Shown piece by piece: positions 1-6,738 of a stretch of 9,875 nucleotides of DNA. The notes under the pieces were generated by a model. It did not search any database. It was not told the origin of the DNA and saw nothing but the letters and a program-made list of their open reading frames with translations. Source of the stretch: a bacterium (GTDB lineage Bacteria > AUK180 > JAQVHJ01); the NCBI GenBank assembly GCA_028696285.1, contig JAQVHJ010000050.1, positions 1 to 9,875 on the forward strand, read 5' to 3'. Positions within the stretch are counted from its first letter, which is position 1. Every line of letters starts with the position of its first letter. The translations under genes were made by a program, and so were the position numbers.

Positions 1-588
1 CTGAAGATTTTTGAACAAAAGGGATTTTCTAATTTAGTAATATCTGTAAAATCATCCAGTGTTACAGATACCATTAAAGCCTATACCCTTCTCAGTTCAA
101 AGACCGATTATCCGCTTCATATAGGAATTACCGAAGCCGGCACCAGATTTACCGGAGCAGTCCGGTCTTCTGTCGGCCTGGGTGTCTTATTAAATAATGG
201 AATAGGGGATACATTGCGTGTATCTTTAGCCGGCGACCCGGTGTGGGAGGTCATTTCCGGGTATGAGATACTGAAATCGCTCGGACTTCGGGAGAAGGGC
301 GCGACAATGATTGTATGTCCCACGTGCGGCAGAACCGAGATACCTGTTGAGAAGATAGCAGAAAAGATAGAAAGGATGGTTCAAGCAATTGATAAACCGA
401 TCAAGATTGCGGTAATGGGCTGCGTAGTAAACGGCCCGGGTGAAGCGAAAGATGCCGATATAGGGATCGCCGGAGGAAAAGGAAAGGCAGTTATCTTTAA
501 AAAAGGAAAGATATTAAAAACAGTAAAGGAAGGAGAAGCCTTGATTGAATTTAAAAAAGAACTGGAAAAATTAATAAAAGAGGGTTAG
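1..588 (+). CDS. ispG: 4-hydroxy-3-methylbut-2-enyl diphosphate synthase (flavodoxin/ferredoxin), C-terminal part
   Basis: IspG (GcpE) is the [4Fe-4S] enzyme that reductively converts MEcPP to HMBPP, the penultimate step of the MEP isoprenoid pathway in the cytosol. The frame is open from base 1 and ends at TAG 586-588, giving 195 residues of a family usually 350-400 long, so the N-terminal half of the TIM barrel lies outside the window. Visible hallmarks are HIGITEAG (from local residue 40), VCPTCGR with cysteines at 316-318 and 325-327, a third cysteine at 421-423 in MGCVVNGPGE, and the glutamate at 442-444. The Cys-x2-Cys, 32-residue and 7-residue spacings match the E. coli cluster ligands C270, C273, C305 and E312. 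Only about 66 residues separate HIGITEAG from the first cysteine, so the extra central domain of plant and Chlamydia enzymes is absent. A TTG at 214 is internal and is not a start. The TPR gene follows after 4 bases. Confidence 0.96.
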   Translation: MKIFEQKGFSNLVISVKSSSVTDTIKAYTLLSSKTDYPLHIGITEAGTRFTGAVRSSVGLGVLLNNGIGDTLRVSLAGDPVWEVISGYEILKSLGLREKGATMIVCPTCGRTEIPVEKIAEKIERMVQAIDKPIKIAVMGCVVNGPGEAKDADIGIAGGKGKAVIFKKGKILKTVKEGEALIEFKKELEKLIKEG

Positions 589-592
589 AAAG

Positions 593-1225
593 ATGAAAAG
601 AGCGGGAATTATTATAATTTTACTGATGTTATTTGTCGTTTTAGGATTTGGAGAAGATTCGTTATATTCAGCAAAAGAAGCATATCAAAAAGGTAAGATT
701 TCGACCGCATATCTACAGATAAAAAAAGCGGTGGACTCCGGAGATGACAGGTTAGACACCTATTTATATGCAGGGATAATTTATTCCGATTACGGGAAGA
801 CGGAGGAGGCGATAGAGATCCTTTTCCTTGGTCTCCAGAAATATCCGAAGAATGAAAAACTCTTAACTATTGCAGGAAGGAACTACCTCCGTTTAGAGAA
901 ATACATTGAAGCATACGGCATACTGAAAATAGCGCTCTCAACGGGGAATAAAGACAGCCGTGTCAGGGAATATATTGCGGATGCCTGCGTAGGAATGGGA
1001 AATTTTGATGACGCGATATTTTATTATAATAAGGCAATTTCCCTTAATCCCAATGATAGTTGGGTTTATATAAAGCTCGGAAGTATTCAGAAGAGACTGG
1101 GTAAGACCGATGAAGCGAAGGAAAGTTTTACAACCGCTTTAGAGAAAGCTCAAGAGCAGAACATTAAATTATTATATCAGCTTGCAGAGCATGAATTATC
1201 GTTCTTTATTAATAAAGATAAATAA
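593..1225 (+). CDS. Exported tetratricopeptide-repeat (TPR) protein of unknown role
   Basis: This is a 210-residue protein. It opens with a signal-like segment: Lys2-Arg3, a hydrophobic core at residues 5-19, then Gly-Phe-Gly before Glu21, where cleavage after Gly20 would fit the small-residue rule. There is no cysteine lipobox, so it is probably periplasmic or held by an uncleaved anchor. The rest reads as about five TPR-type helical hairpins near residues 22-52, 54-87, 88-121, 122-155 and 156-189. The clearest ends in AIFYYNKAISLNPND (141-155), the typical TPR helix B and turn. TPRs bind proteins, and no catalytic motif is visible. The ATG at 593 lies 4 bases after the ispG stop, with GAGG at 580-583 as a ribosome site inside the end of ispG, so the two are probably cotranscribed. 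I cannot name an orthologue; outer-membrane biogenesis or assembly roles are common for such proteins but unproven here. Confidence 0.85.
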   Translation: MKRAGIIIILLMLFVVLGFGEDSLYSAKEAYQKGKISTAYLQIKKAVDSGDDRLDTYLYAGIIYSDYGKTEEAIEILFLGLQKYPKNEKLLTIAGRNYLRLEKYIEAYGILKIALSTGNKDSRVREYIADACVGMGNFDDAIFYYNKAISLNPNDSWVYIKLGSIQKRLGKTDEAKESFTTALEKAQEQNIKLLYQLAEHELSFFINKDK

Positions 1226-1228
1226 TGC

Positions 1229-1257
1229 TTGATTTTATGCTAATATTATGTTAAAAT
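1229..1257 (+). promoter_or_regulatory. Predicted sigma70-type promoter with extended -10, for nusA
   Basis: TTGATT (1229-1234) and TAAAAT (1252-1257) are separated by exactly 17 bases, matching TTGACA at 4 of 6 and TATAAT at 5 of 6 positions. TG at 1249-1250 one base before the -10 box makes an extended -10. The -35 box begins 4 bases after the TPR gene stop. Transcription would begin near 1264, leaving a leader of only about 25 bases before the nusA ATG. The DNA here is very AT-rich, so chance matches are likelier than usual, but no other spot in the 64-base gap fits as well. Confidence 0.55.
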
Positions 1258-1289
1258 TAAAATTTAAACTGAATTTTGGGAGAGTTTGA

Positions 1290-2672
1290 ATGAAACAAAA
1301 TCTATTAAACGCTATTGAAGAGTTGGTTCGGGAGAAGGAATTTGACAAGGAATTCTTTATACAAGCGATCAAGGACAGTATTATTGCGGGTATTGGGAAG
1401 ACATACCGAAAGAAGCCGGAGGAAGAGACCGACATTCCTGTTTCGGTAGAAGTGAATCTTGACCTTGGGAGTATTGAGATATTTGTTACAAAGACAGTCG
1501 TTGAAGAGGTGGAGAATAAGTTTTTTGAGATATCTCTCGTGAATGCGCAAAAGTTTCAAAATGTAAGTATCGGAGATGAAATAATTGTACGTATGAATCT
1601 TGAAGATCTTTCCCGGTCAATTGTAGGGAAGATCAAGCAGGTATTAATAACCAAAATCCGGAAGAAAGAGCAGCTCAAGTTATATAAGGAATTCCAAAAG
1701 AGCAAGTTAAACACAGTCGTAACCGGCACCGTTCAATCAGTTAAAGATGAACATGTAATAGTAGATCTTGGCAATGTCGTCGGTCATCTTTTCAGGAGGG
1801 ACCAGATTCCCGGGGAGCGTTACAGAATAGGAGACAAGAAGAAGGTTTTTGTTTACCAGGTTAATTTTACTCCCAGTGACTGTGAGATAAAGATATCAAG
1901 AAGCATGCCCGAACTGGTTAAGGCATTATTTGAAATGGAGGTTCCTGAGATCCAGGAGAGAATGGTAGAGATAGTTAAGATAGCGCGGATCCCGGGAAAG
2001 CGTACAAAGATCGCAGTCCGTTCAACGAACAAGAAGATTGACCCGGCCGGCGCTTGTATCGGAGTAAAGGGTTCCAGAATAAAATCCATAAAGGAAGAAC
2101 TTGGCGAGGAGAAGATAGATGTCTTTAAATGGACGGAAGATGTTGAGATATTTTTAAAGGAAGCATTTAAACCTGTTGAGATTCTATCGTTCAGGTTATT
2201 TCCCGAGGAGAAACGAGTACGTATTGTTGTTGCGGATGATAAACTTGCAATGGTAATAGGAACCGGAGGGAATAATATTAAGCTTACATCTCGTTTACTT
2301 AACTGGCAGATAGATGCAATTTCTGAATCGGAGCTTGCAAAGACAATTGAAGAAGAGAATCTTGCGCGCAAGGAGAGGCTTCAGTATTTCATGAGTATTC
2401 CGGGAGTCGGGGAAAAGACTGCCCGTGAATTAATTGAATTGGGCTATTTCTCATTAGACAAACTTGCGAAATTAACAGAAGAAGAGCTCCTTCAGATTCC
2501 GGGAATAGGCAAGAAAGCAACAAAGAATATTCTGAAATTTGTCAAGGAAGAACTTAAGAATATAGAACAGCAGAAAAAGGAAAAAGCCGCTGCGGCTGCA
2601 GCTGCAGCTGCTGCAAAAGCAGAAGAAGCCGAAGAGGAAATCGTGGAGTTTGAAGACAGTGATTCGGAATAG
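1290..2672 (+). CDS. nusA: Transcription termination/antitermination factor NusA with C-terminal HhH extension
   Basis: NusA binds RNA polymerase near the RNA exit channel and modulates pausing, intrinsic termination and antitermination. This copy has 460 residues: N-terminal RNAP-binding domain about 1-135; S1 domain about 139-203 (VTGTVQSV, VIVDLGNVVGHL); KH1 about 235-300 with DPAGACIGVKGSRI at 251-264; and KH2 about 310-355 with VIGTGGNNIKL at 332-342. Then follow two helix-hairpin-helix motifs, SIPGVGEKTARELIELGY (379-396) and LQIPGIGKKATKNIL (411-425), a run of ten alanines (433-442) and an acidic tail ending FEDSDSE. The B. subtilis form stops after KH2 at about 370 residues, while E. 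coli carries acidic AR repeats instead. The ATG has GGGAG at 1278-1282, 7 bases upstream. Unusually, rimP is not directly upstream and infB follows directly without ylxR or ylxQ. Confidence 0.97.
   Translation: MKQNLLNAIEELVREKEFDKEFFIQAIKDSIIAGIGKTYRKKPEEETDIPVSVEVNLDLGSIEIFVTKTVVEEVENKFFEISLVNAQKFQNVSIGDEIIVRMNLEDLSRSIVGKIKQVLITKIRKKEQLKLYKEFQKSKLNTVVTGTVQSVKDEHVIVDLGNVVGHLFRRDQIPGERYRIGDKKKVFVYQVNFTPSDCEIKISRSMPELVKALFEMEVPEIQERMVEIVKIARIPGKRTKIAVRSTNKKIDPAGACIGVKGSRIKSIKEELGEEKIDVFKWTEDVEIFLKEAFKPVEILSFRLFPEEKRVRIVVADDKLAMVIGTGGNNIKLTSRLLNWQIDAISESELAKTIEEENLARKERLQYFMSIPGVGEKTARELIELGYFSLDKLAKLTEEELLQIPGIGKKATKNILKFVKEELKNIEQQKKEKAAAAAAAAAAKAEEAEEEIVEFEDSDSE
2586..2615 (+). repeat. GCN alanine-codon tract in nusA
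   Basis: Ten consecutive alanine codons (GCC GCT GCG GCT GCA GCT, then GCA GCT GCT GCA) encode a poly-Ala linker between the HhH domain and the acidic tail of NusA. The core at 2595-2608, GCTGCAGCTGCAGC, is a perfect 14-base palindrome and a short alternating GCT/GCA repeat. Such tracts can gain or lose whole codons by slippage without breaking the frame. The mixed codons argue that the tract is either old or kept for its protein sequence. Confidence 0.85.
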
Positions 2673-2696
2673 AATTTGATATTAATTTCAAAAATA

Positions 2697-2711
2697 AAGA
2701 GGTGCGCTGTG
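2697..2711 (+). promoter_or_regulatory. Ribosome binding site deciding the infB GTG start
   Basis: AGAGG at 2698-2702 sits 6 bases before the in-frame GTG at 2709-2711. An upstream in-frame TTG at 2676 would add 11 residues (MILISKIKRCA) but has no Shine-Dalgarno at proper distance and would begin only 3 bases after the nusA stop. Starting at GTG gives MAKKNEGHRIRIYELAKEIG, which looks like a normal IF2 N-terminus. Confidence 0.8.
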
Positions 2712-5117
2712 GCGAAAAAAAATGAAGGCCATCGGATTAGGATTTATGAACTTGCAAAAGAGATAGGGATTGACGGGAAGGACTTACTTAAACGTATGAA
2801 GCGGGATTTCGGTATTGAGAAGAATACTAATTTTGATACAATTGAGACGGCATCTGCGGAGATCATTAAAAAGAAAATCTTAAGTGATATTGAGTTAGAA
2901 AGAGCAAATAAGAAGACTCCTGAGCAGAAGCTTCGAGAACAGAAACGTAAGCCGTTACGCAAGAAACCGGAGCCTGAAAAGAAAGATGGCGCGAAGTCCG
3001 TAAAGAAAGAAGGAAAATCTGTCCCCGGAAAAACAGAAGAAAAGCAGCCGGCGACAGTTCGAGGGAAGCGCCCCGCCCCGACCAGAAAGAAAGAAACAGG
3101 AGCCAAGGAAGAGAAGCAGAAACCGGGAACAAAGCCAACAGTAACAGGGAAGAGCCCTGCCAAGAAGCCCGGACAAAAGCCCGTAAGATTTACAGAAAAG
3201 AAAGAAGCGCCGTATAAAAAACCCCGTAAACAGGATTCGACATCACCGATAAAAGACAGGCCTTCGCACCCGGCCCCGAAGATAGAGATAGTCGCAAAAA
3301 CAACGCCGAAGAAAACATATAAAAAGAAGAAGAAAGACGAATTGGAAGAGTTGGGCACAGATAATATTATAAAAGTTCCTCAGAATATTACAGTTAAGGA
3401 ATTAGCTGATTTATTAAACGTAGATTCCGGCGACATGATTAAGAAACTGAAGGAATTAGGGACATTTGCAAATATAACACAGAAGCTTGACGAAGATGCG
3501 ATTGTTCTCGTTTCCTCTGAATTCGGTATTAACGTTGAAGTTGAGAAAGTATTCAATGAGCCGGAAGTCTCCGCGCCGAAAACTGAAAAGGAACGCGGTC
3601 TTCCCAGAGCCCCTATTGTAACAGTAATGGGGCATGTTGATCACGGAAAGACAACGCTTCTTGATGTTCTTCGCAATACTAGTGTTGCAGAGAAGGAAAT
3701 AGGAAAGATAACCCAGAAAATAGGAGCTTCGGTTTTAGTTACACCCAACGGCCAGATTGTCTTTTTAGATACTCCCGGCCATGAAGCGTTCACCACAATC
3801 CGCGCCCGAGGCGCACAGGTTACCGATATAGTTGTCTTGGTTGTCGCTGCGGATGACGGAGTAATGCCGCAGACAATAGAAGCGATCAATCATGCAAAAG
3901 CTGCGGGGATTCCAATTATAGTTGCAATCAATAAAATAGATGCGCCCAATGCTAACATTGACAGAGTCAAGCAGGGTTTATCTGAACATGGCCTTCTTCC
4001 CGATACCTGGGGCGGAAGCACACCTTGTGTTGAGATATCAGCATTAAAAAAGCTGCATTTAGATGATTTAATCATGGCGATTCAGGTAGAGGCCGAGGGA
4101 TTAAATTTAAGGGCAGTAATGGACGGTCCTGCGAAGGGTGTTGTAATTGAAGCAAAGAAGGAAAAGAATTTTGGAAATACAGCGACATTAATAGTAACTT
4201 CCGGTAAATTAAAGATAGGCGACTCATTTGTCTGCGGATTAACAACCGGGAAAGTTAAGATGATGTTTTCAGATAAAGGCGAGAGGGTTAATACAGCAAC
4301 GCCATCTACTCCGGTTGAATTAATTGGATTTACAGAACTTTCTGAACCAGGAGATGCTTTTTTTGTCGTTGACAATGAAAAGATCGCAAGAAAGATGGTA
4401 GAAGAAAGAAAGGAAAAGTTACGCATGGTTGCTTCTTCGGGAGAAGGAGAGAAAGAGCTTACACTTGAAGATCTTTACATGTCAGCCGAGGGTGTAGAAA
4501 CAAAGATATTAAATCTGATAGTAAAGTGTGATTCTGTCGGGTCTCAGGAAGCTGTTATAAGTTCCCTTGAGAACCTTTCAACAGAAAAGATCCGGCTCAA
4601 TATAATCCATAAGAGTATCGGGAATGTAACGGATAATGACGTCAAACTTGCGAAGGCTTCACAAGACACCGTCATTCTGTCGTTTAAAGTTCCGGTCAAT
4701 TCAGCTGTACAGGATTTTGCTGACCGTTCTCAAATTCAGATCAGGAAATATGAGATTATCTATGAACTCCTGGATGAGATTAAGCTTGCAATGCAGGGTA
4801 TGTTATCACCGATAGAGAAAGAGGTTGTTACGGGTCATGCAGAGGTAAGGGACCTGTTCAAGATATCAAAGCTTGGAACAATCGCCGGATGTTATGTTAC
4901 TGACGGAGTAATTAAAAAGTCATGCACTGTGCGTGTTTTGAGAAAGAAAGAAGAAATATTTACCGGGAAGATAGATTCACTTAAGCATATTAAGGATGAT
5001 GTAAGAGAAGTTAAATCAGATTATGAATGCGGAATTAAGTTGAAGGGGTTTAATGATTTTGAATCCGGAGATATTATTGAAGCATTTGAAATGATAAAAG
5101 AGAAGCAAGAGATGTAA
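2709..5117 (+). CDS. infB: Translation initiation factor IF-2
   Basis: IF-2 is the GTPase that recruits fMet-tRNA to the 30S subunit and promotes 50S joining. From the GTG at 2709 it has 802 residues. An IF2_N domain (RIRIYELAKEIGIDGKDLL, about 9-55) is followed by a Lys/Pro/Glu-rich, probably disordered linker to about residue 215, then a second IF2_N-like module (ITVKELADLLNVDSGDMIKK, from about residue 227). The G domain has all motifs: G1 GHVDHGKTT at 308-316, G2 ITQKIGAS, G3 DTPGH at 354-358, G4 NKID at 408-411 and G5 SALKK from 444. The beta-barrel domain II, domain III and C-terminal fMet-tRNA-binding domain (GKIDSLKHIKDDVREV...GFNDFESGDIIEAFEM) are complete. It lies 36 bases after nusA, without ylxR/ylxQ between them, and ends 5 bases before ylxP. 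The family assignment is certain; the exact start is likely. Confidence 0.97.
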   Translation: MAKKNEGHRIRIYELAKEIGIDGKDLLKRMKRDFGIEKNTNFDTIETASAEIIKKKILSDIELERANKKTPEQKLREQKRKPLRKKPEPEKKDGAKSVKKEGKSVPGKTEEKQPATVRGKRPAPTRKKETGAKEEKQKPGTKPTVTGKSPAKKPGQKPVRFTEKKEAPYKKPRKQDSTSPIKDRPSHPAPKIEIVAKTTPKKTYKKKKKDELEELGTDNIIKVPQNITVKELADLLNVDSGDMIKKLKELGTFANITQKLDEDAIVLVSSEFGINVEVEKVFNEPEVSAPKTEKERGLPRAPIVTVMGHVDHGKTTLLDVLRNTSVAEKEIGKITQKIGASVLVTPNGQIVFLDTPGHEAFTTIRARGAQVTDIVVLVVAADDGVMPQTIEAINHAKAAGIPIIVAINKIDAPNANIDRVKQGLSEHGLLPDTWGGSTPCVEISALKKLHLDDLIMAIQVEAEGLNLRAVMDGPAKGVVIEAKKEKNFGNTATLIVTSGKLKIGDSFVCGLTTGKVKMMFSDKGERVNTATPSTPVELIGFTELSEPGDAFFVVDNEKIARKMVEERKEKLRMVASSGEGEKELTLEDLYMSAEGVETKILNLIVKCDSVGSQEAVISSLENLSTEKIRLNIIHKSIGNVTDNDVKLAKASQDTVILSFKVPVNSAVQDFADRSQIQIRKYEIIYELLDEIKLAMQGMLSPIEKEVVTGHAEVRDLFKISKLGTIAGCYVTDGVIKKSCTVRVLRKKEEIFTGKIDSLKHIKDDVREVKSDYECGIKLKGFNDFESGDIIEAFEMIKEKQEM

Positions 5118-5122
5118 GAGGT

Positions 5123-5407
5123 ATGTTTGTCGGATTAATGGAGGTTAACCTCAGCATCAATATACAAATAAGTTCTTTGAAGGATAAGCGCCGGATAATA
5201 AAAAGTTTAAAGGACAGGCTGCGCAATTCCTTTAATCTTTCAGTGAGTGAAATTGATTCTCTTGATAATTTTTATAGAGCCGGTTTAGGCTTTTCGACCG
5301 TATCCAATGATAAGAAGGTAATAAACGAGATTCTTTCAAAAACCATTGATACAATTGAAAAGACAGGAACCGTTACAATAGAGGAAGTGAAAACAGAGAT
5401 AATATGA
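5123..5407 (+). CDS. ylxP: DUF503 family protein, YlxP-like
   Basis: This is a 94-residue protein with the pattern of the DUF503/YlxP family: an N-terminal MFVGLMEVNL strand, then SLKDKRRIIKSLKDRLRNSFNLSVSEID (residues 18-45), FYRAGLGFSTVSND and a C-terminal helix. The family is small, ferredoxin-like in fold and habitually encoded between infB and rbfA, which suggests a link to 30S subunit assembly or translation. The biochemical role is not established. The ATG at 5123 is 5 bases after the infB stop. The AGAGG at 5117-5121 is only 1 base from this ATG, too close to act normally, so either AAGAGA at 5107-5112 serves or translation continues by coupling from infB. The alternative ATG at 5138 would remove the first conserved strand, so I prefer 5123. 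The 3' end overlaps rbfA by ATGA. Confidence 0.9.
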   Translation: MFVGLMEVNLSINIQISSLKDKRRIIKSLKDRLRNSFNLSVSEIDSLDNFYRAGLGFSTVSNDKKVINEILSKTIDTIEKTGTVTIEEVKTEII

Positions 5408-5775
5408 CACAAAAAAAGATACATCGAATCGACAGGCTACAGCAGCTTCTCCAGGAAGAGATAAGCGGGATATTAAGCAGGGATATTAAGGATCCGAGAA
5501 TAAAGATGATGTCGATCACCAGGGTTATAGTGTCCAAGGACCTTAGCTTAGCTAAGGTTTATTTCAGCACATTCAAAGAAGAGGATGGAGAAGAGACCCT
5601 TGCCGGCTTGGAAAGTTCTTCAGGCTTTATATTTCATCTGCTGATGAAGCGGTTGACTCTGAAAACGATTCCTCACATTAAATTTATAATTGATACTTCC
5701 ATTAAATACGCAAGGTATATGGAAGATAAGATGAAAGAAATTATAAAGGACGAGAAAGATGATAAACAGGACTGA
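5404..5775 (+). CDS. rbfA: 30S ribosome-binding factor A
   Basis: RbfA is a KH-fold factor that binds immature 30S subunits near the decoding centre, helps process the 5' end of 16S rRNA and is important in the cold. The protein has 123 residues, the usual length. Family features are RIDRLQQLLQEEISGIL (8-24), the DIKDPRI loop, ITRVIVSKDLSLAKVYFS (38-55) and the helix and strand SSGFIFHLLMKRLTLK...PHIKFIIDTSIKYARYME. The C-terminus is lysine- and aspartate-rich, as is common. Its ATG shares the ATGA overlap with the ylxP stop, and its last 17 bases overlap nrnA, so it is probably translated by coupling within the nusA-truB run. Confidence 0.96.
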   Translation: MTQKKIHRIDRLQQLLQEEISGILSRDIKDPRIKMMSITRVIVSKDLSLAKVYFSTFKEEDGEETLAGLESSSGFIFHLLMKRLTLKTIPHIKFIIDTSIKYARYMEDKMKEIIKDEKDDKQD

Positions 5776-6733
5776 GAAATTCCTGAAGATAGGGAATGCG
5801 ATCAAGGATGGAACTGATTTTATAATCCTTGCGCATACAAATCCTGACGGAGATGCTGTTGCGTCTGTATTAGCGATGGGATTAATTCTTCATCAGCTTG
5901 ACAAGAAATTTACAATGGTACTTCCGGATCCTGTTCCGAGAGAATATCTGTTTCTTCCCGGAGTCAGTGATATAGAAATAACACGGGAACTACCGGAGAA
6001 CATAGAGACCCTGATTATCCTTGACTGCGGTGATGTAAAGAGGATCAAGTTCTTTTCCGATGCAATTGAAAAGGCGAAGACAGTGATAAATATAGATCAT
6101 CATTACAGCAACAATGGTTACGGTGACCTCTCTTTCATTGACCAGGAATCGTCTTCTGTTACGGAGATTTTATTTGAGTTGTTTGAATATCATAATTATC
6201 CATTAACGCGGGAGATTGCCATCTGTTTATATACCGGTATTCTTACCGATACCGGGTCTTTTAAACAGGAGAACTCAACAGCAAAGTGCCATTTCATTGT
6301 TTCAAAGTTATTGAAATTTCAAATAAAGCCTAATGAGATATATTCAATTGTTTATGAGCAATTTACCTTCAATCAATTCAAGCTTCTTGAGCTTGGATTA
6401 TCTACCTTAGAGATGTTTGAGGATAATTCAATTGCAGTAATTCATTTTGACAATGAGATGTTTCTGAAAACGGAGACTCAATATACCGATGTTTCAGAAT
6501 TTATCAATTTTATCAGGTTAATAAAGGATTTAAAGGTTGCAGTTATCTGCAAGCAGATGAAATCGGGAGATTTCAGGGTAAGCATGAGGTCTAAATCAAA
6601 GATAGACGTATCAAAGATCGCTTTTTCTTTTGGCGGCGGAGGCCATCCTCAGGCCGCAGCCTGTACAATCCCCGGAAAGATAGATGAAGTTAAACAGAAG
6701 ATTCTGTTAAAAATAAAAGAGTTTATCAATTGA
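5759..6733 (+). CDS. nrnA: DHH/DHHA1 phosphoesterase, NrnA-like nano-RNase / pAp phosphatase
   Basis: NrnA-type enzymes degrade 2-5 nt nano-RNAs and often dephosphorylate 3'-phosphoadenosine 5'-phosphate, using two Mn2+ ions. The 324-residue protein has the DHH domain metal ligands: AHTNPDGDAV (His26, Asp30, Asp32), ILDCGD (Asp89), the name-giving DHH at 113-115 in NIDHHYSN, and GILTDTGSF (Asp164). The C-terminal DHHA1 domain ends in the substrate-binding GGGGHPQAAA (292-301). Nothing catalytic is missing. The ATG at 5759 lies inside the end of rbfA, with AAAGGA at 5745-5750 eight bases upstream, and the TGA stop overlaps the truB TTG. The position between rbfA and truB is the usual home of nrnA in many phyla. 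Whether both activities are present cannot be told from sequence. Confidence 0.94.
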   Translation: MINRTEKFLKIGNAIKDGTDFIILAHTNPDGDAVASVLAMGLILHQLDKKFTMVLPDPVPREYLFLPGVSDIEITRELPENIETLIILDCGDVKRIKFFSDAIEKAKTVINIDHHYSNNGYGDLSFIDQESSSVTEILFELFEYHNYPLTREIAICLYTGILTDTGSFKQENSTAKCHFIVSKLLKFQIKPNEIYSIVYEQFTFNQFKLLELGLSTLEMFEDNSIAVIHFDNEMFLKTETQYTDVSEFINFIRLIKDLKVAVICKQMKSGDFRVSMRSKSKIDVSKIAFSFGGGGHPQAAACTIPGKIDEVKQKILLKIKEFIN

Positions 6734-6738
6734 TAAAC
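6721..6738. repeat. Perfect 18-bp palindrome over the nrnA stop and truB start
   Basis: GTTTATCAATTGATAAAC is identical to its own reverse complement. As RNA it can form a 7-bp stem (6721-6727 with 6732-6738) with an AAUU loop. The TTG start of truB (6730-6732) and the TGA stop of nrnA (6731-6733) sit in the loop and at the top of the stem. The stem is mostly A-U and so weak. It may tune truB start recognition, or be a chance product of the codons. Confidence 0.6.

Noticed and set aside
388..404. 17-base exact repeat ATTGATAAACCGATCAA shared by ispG (388-404) and truB (6757-6773)
   Set aside because: Both copies encode IDKPI in frame within family-typical sequence of two unrelated proteins. 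The identity is striking by chance but is explained by the same short peptide and codon preference. No third copy or flanking similarity is seen.
214..588. Treating ispG as a short gene starting at TTG 214
   Set aside because: The same frame is open to base 1 and encodes conserved IspG sequence (HIGITEAG) before the TTG, so the gene is cut by the window edge, not short.
1254..1282. Hairpin or terminator before nusA (AAAATT with AATTTT)
   Set aside because: It has a six-pair A/T stem with no U-run and is followed at once by the nusA ribosome site; such matches are expected in AT-rich DNA.
1853..2371. Minus-strand reading frame of 172 codons opposite nusA
   Set aside because: It is Ser/Ile/Phe-rich, has no motif, and lies opposite the well-conserved S1 and KH domains of NusA.
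2676..2708. TTG at 2676 as the infB start
   Set aside because: There is no ribosome site at a suitable distance and the added 11 residues are atypical. GTG 2709 has AGAGG 6 bases upstream.
2744..3358. Minus-strand reading frame of 204 codons opposite the infB N-terminal region
   Set aside because: It mirrors the Lys/Glu-rich linker of IF-2 as a Phe/Ser/Leu-rich product with no recognisable motif, and the sense gene is certain. Antisense of AAR/GAR codons rarely contains stops.
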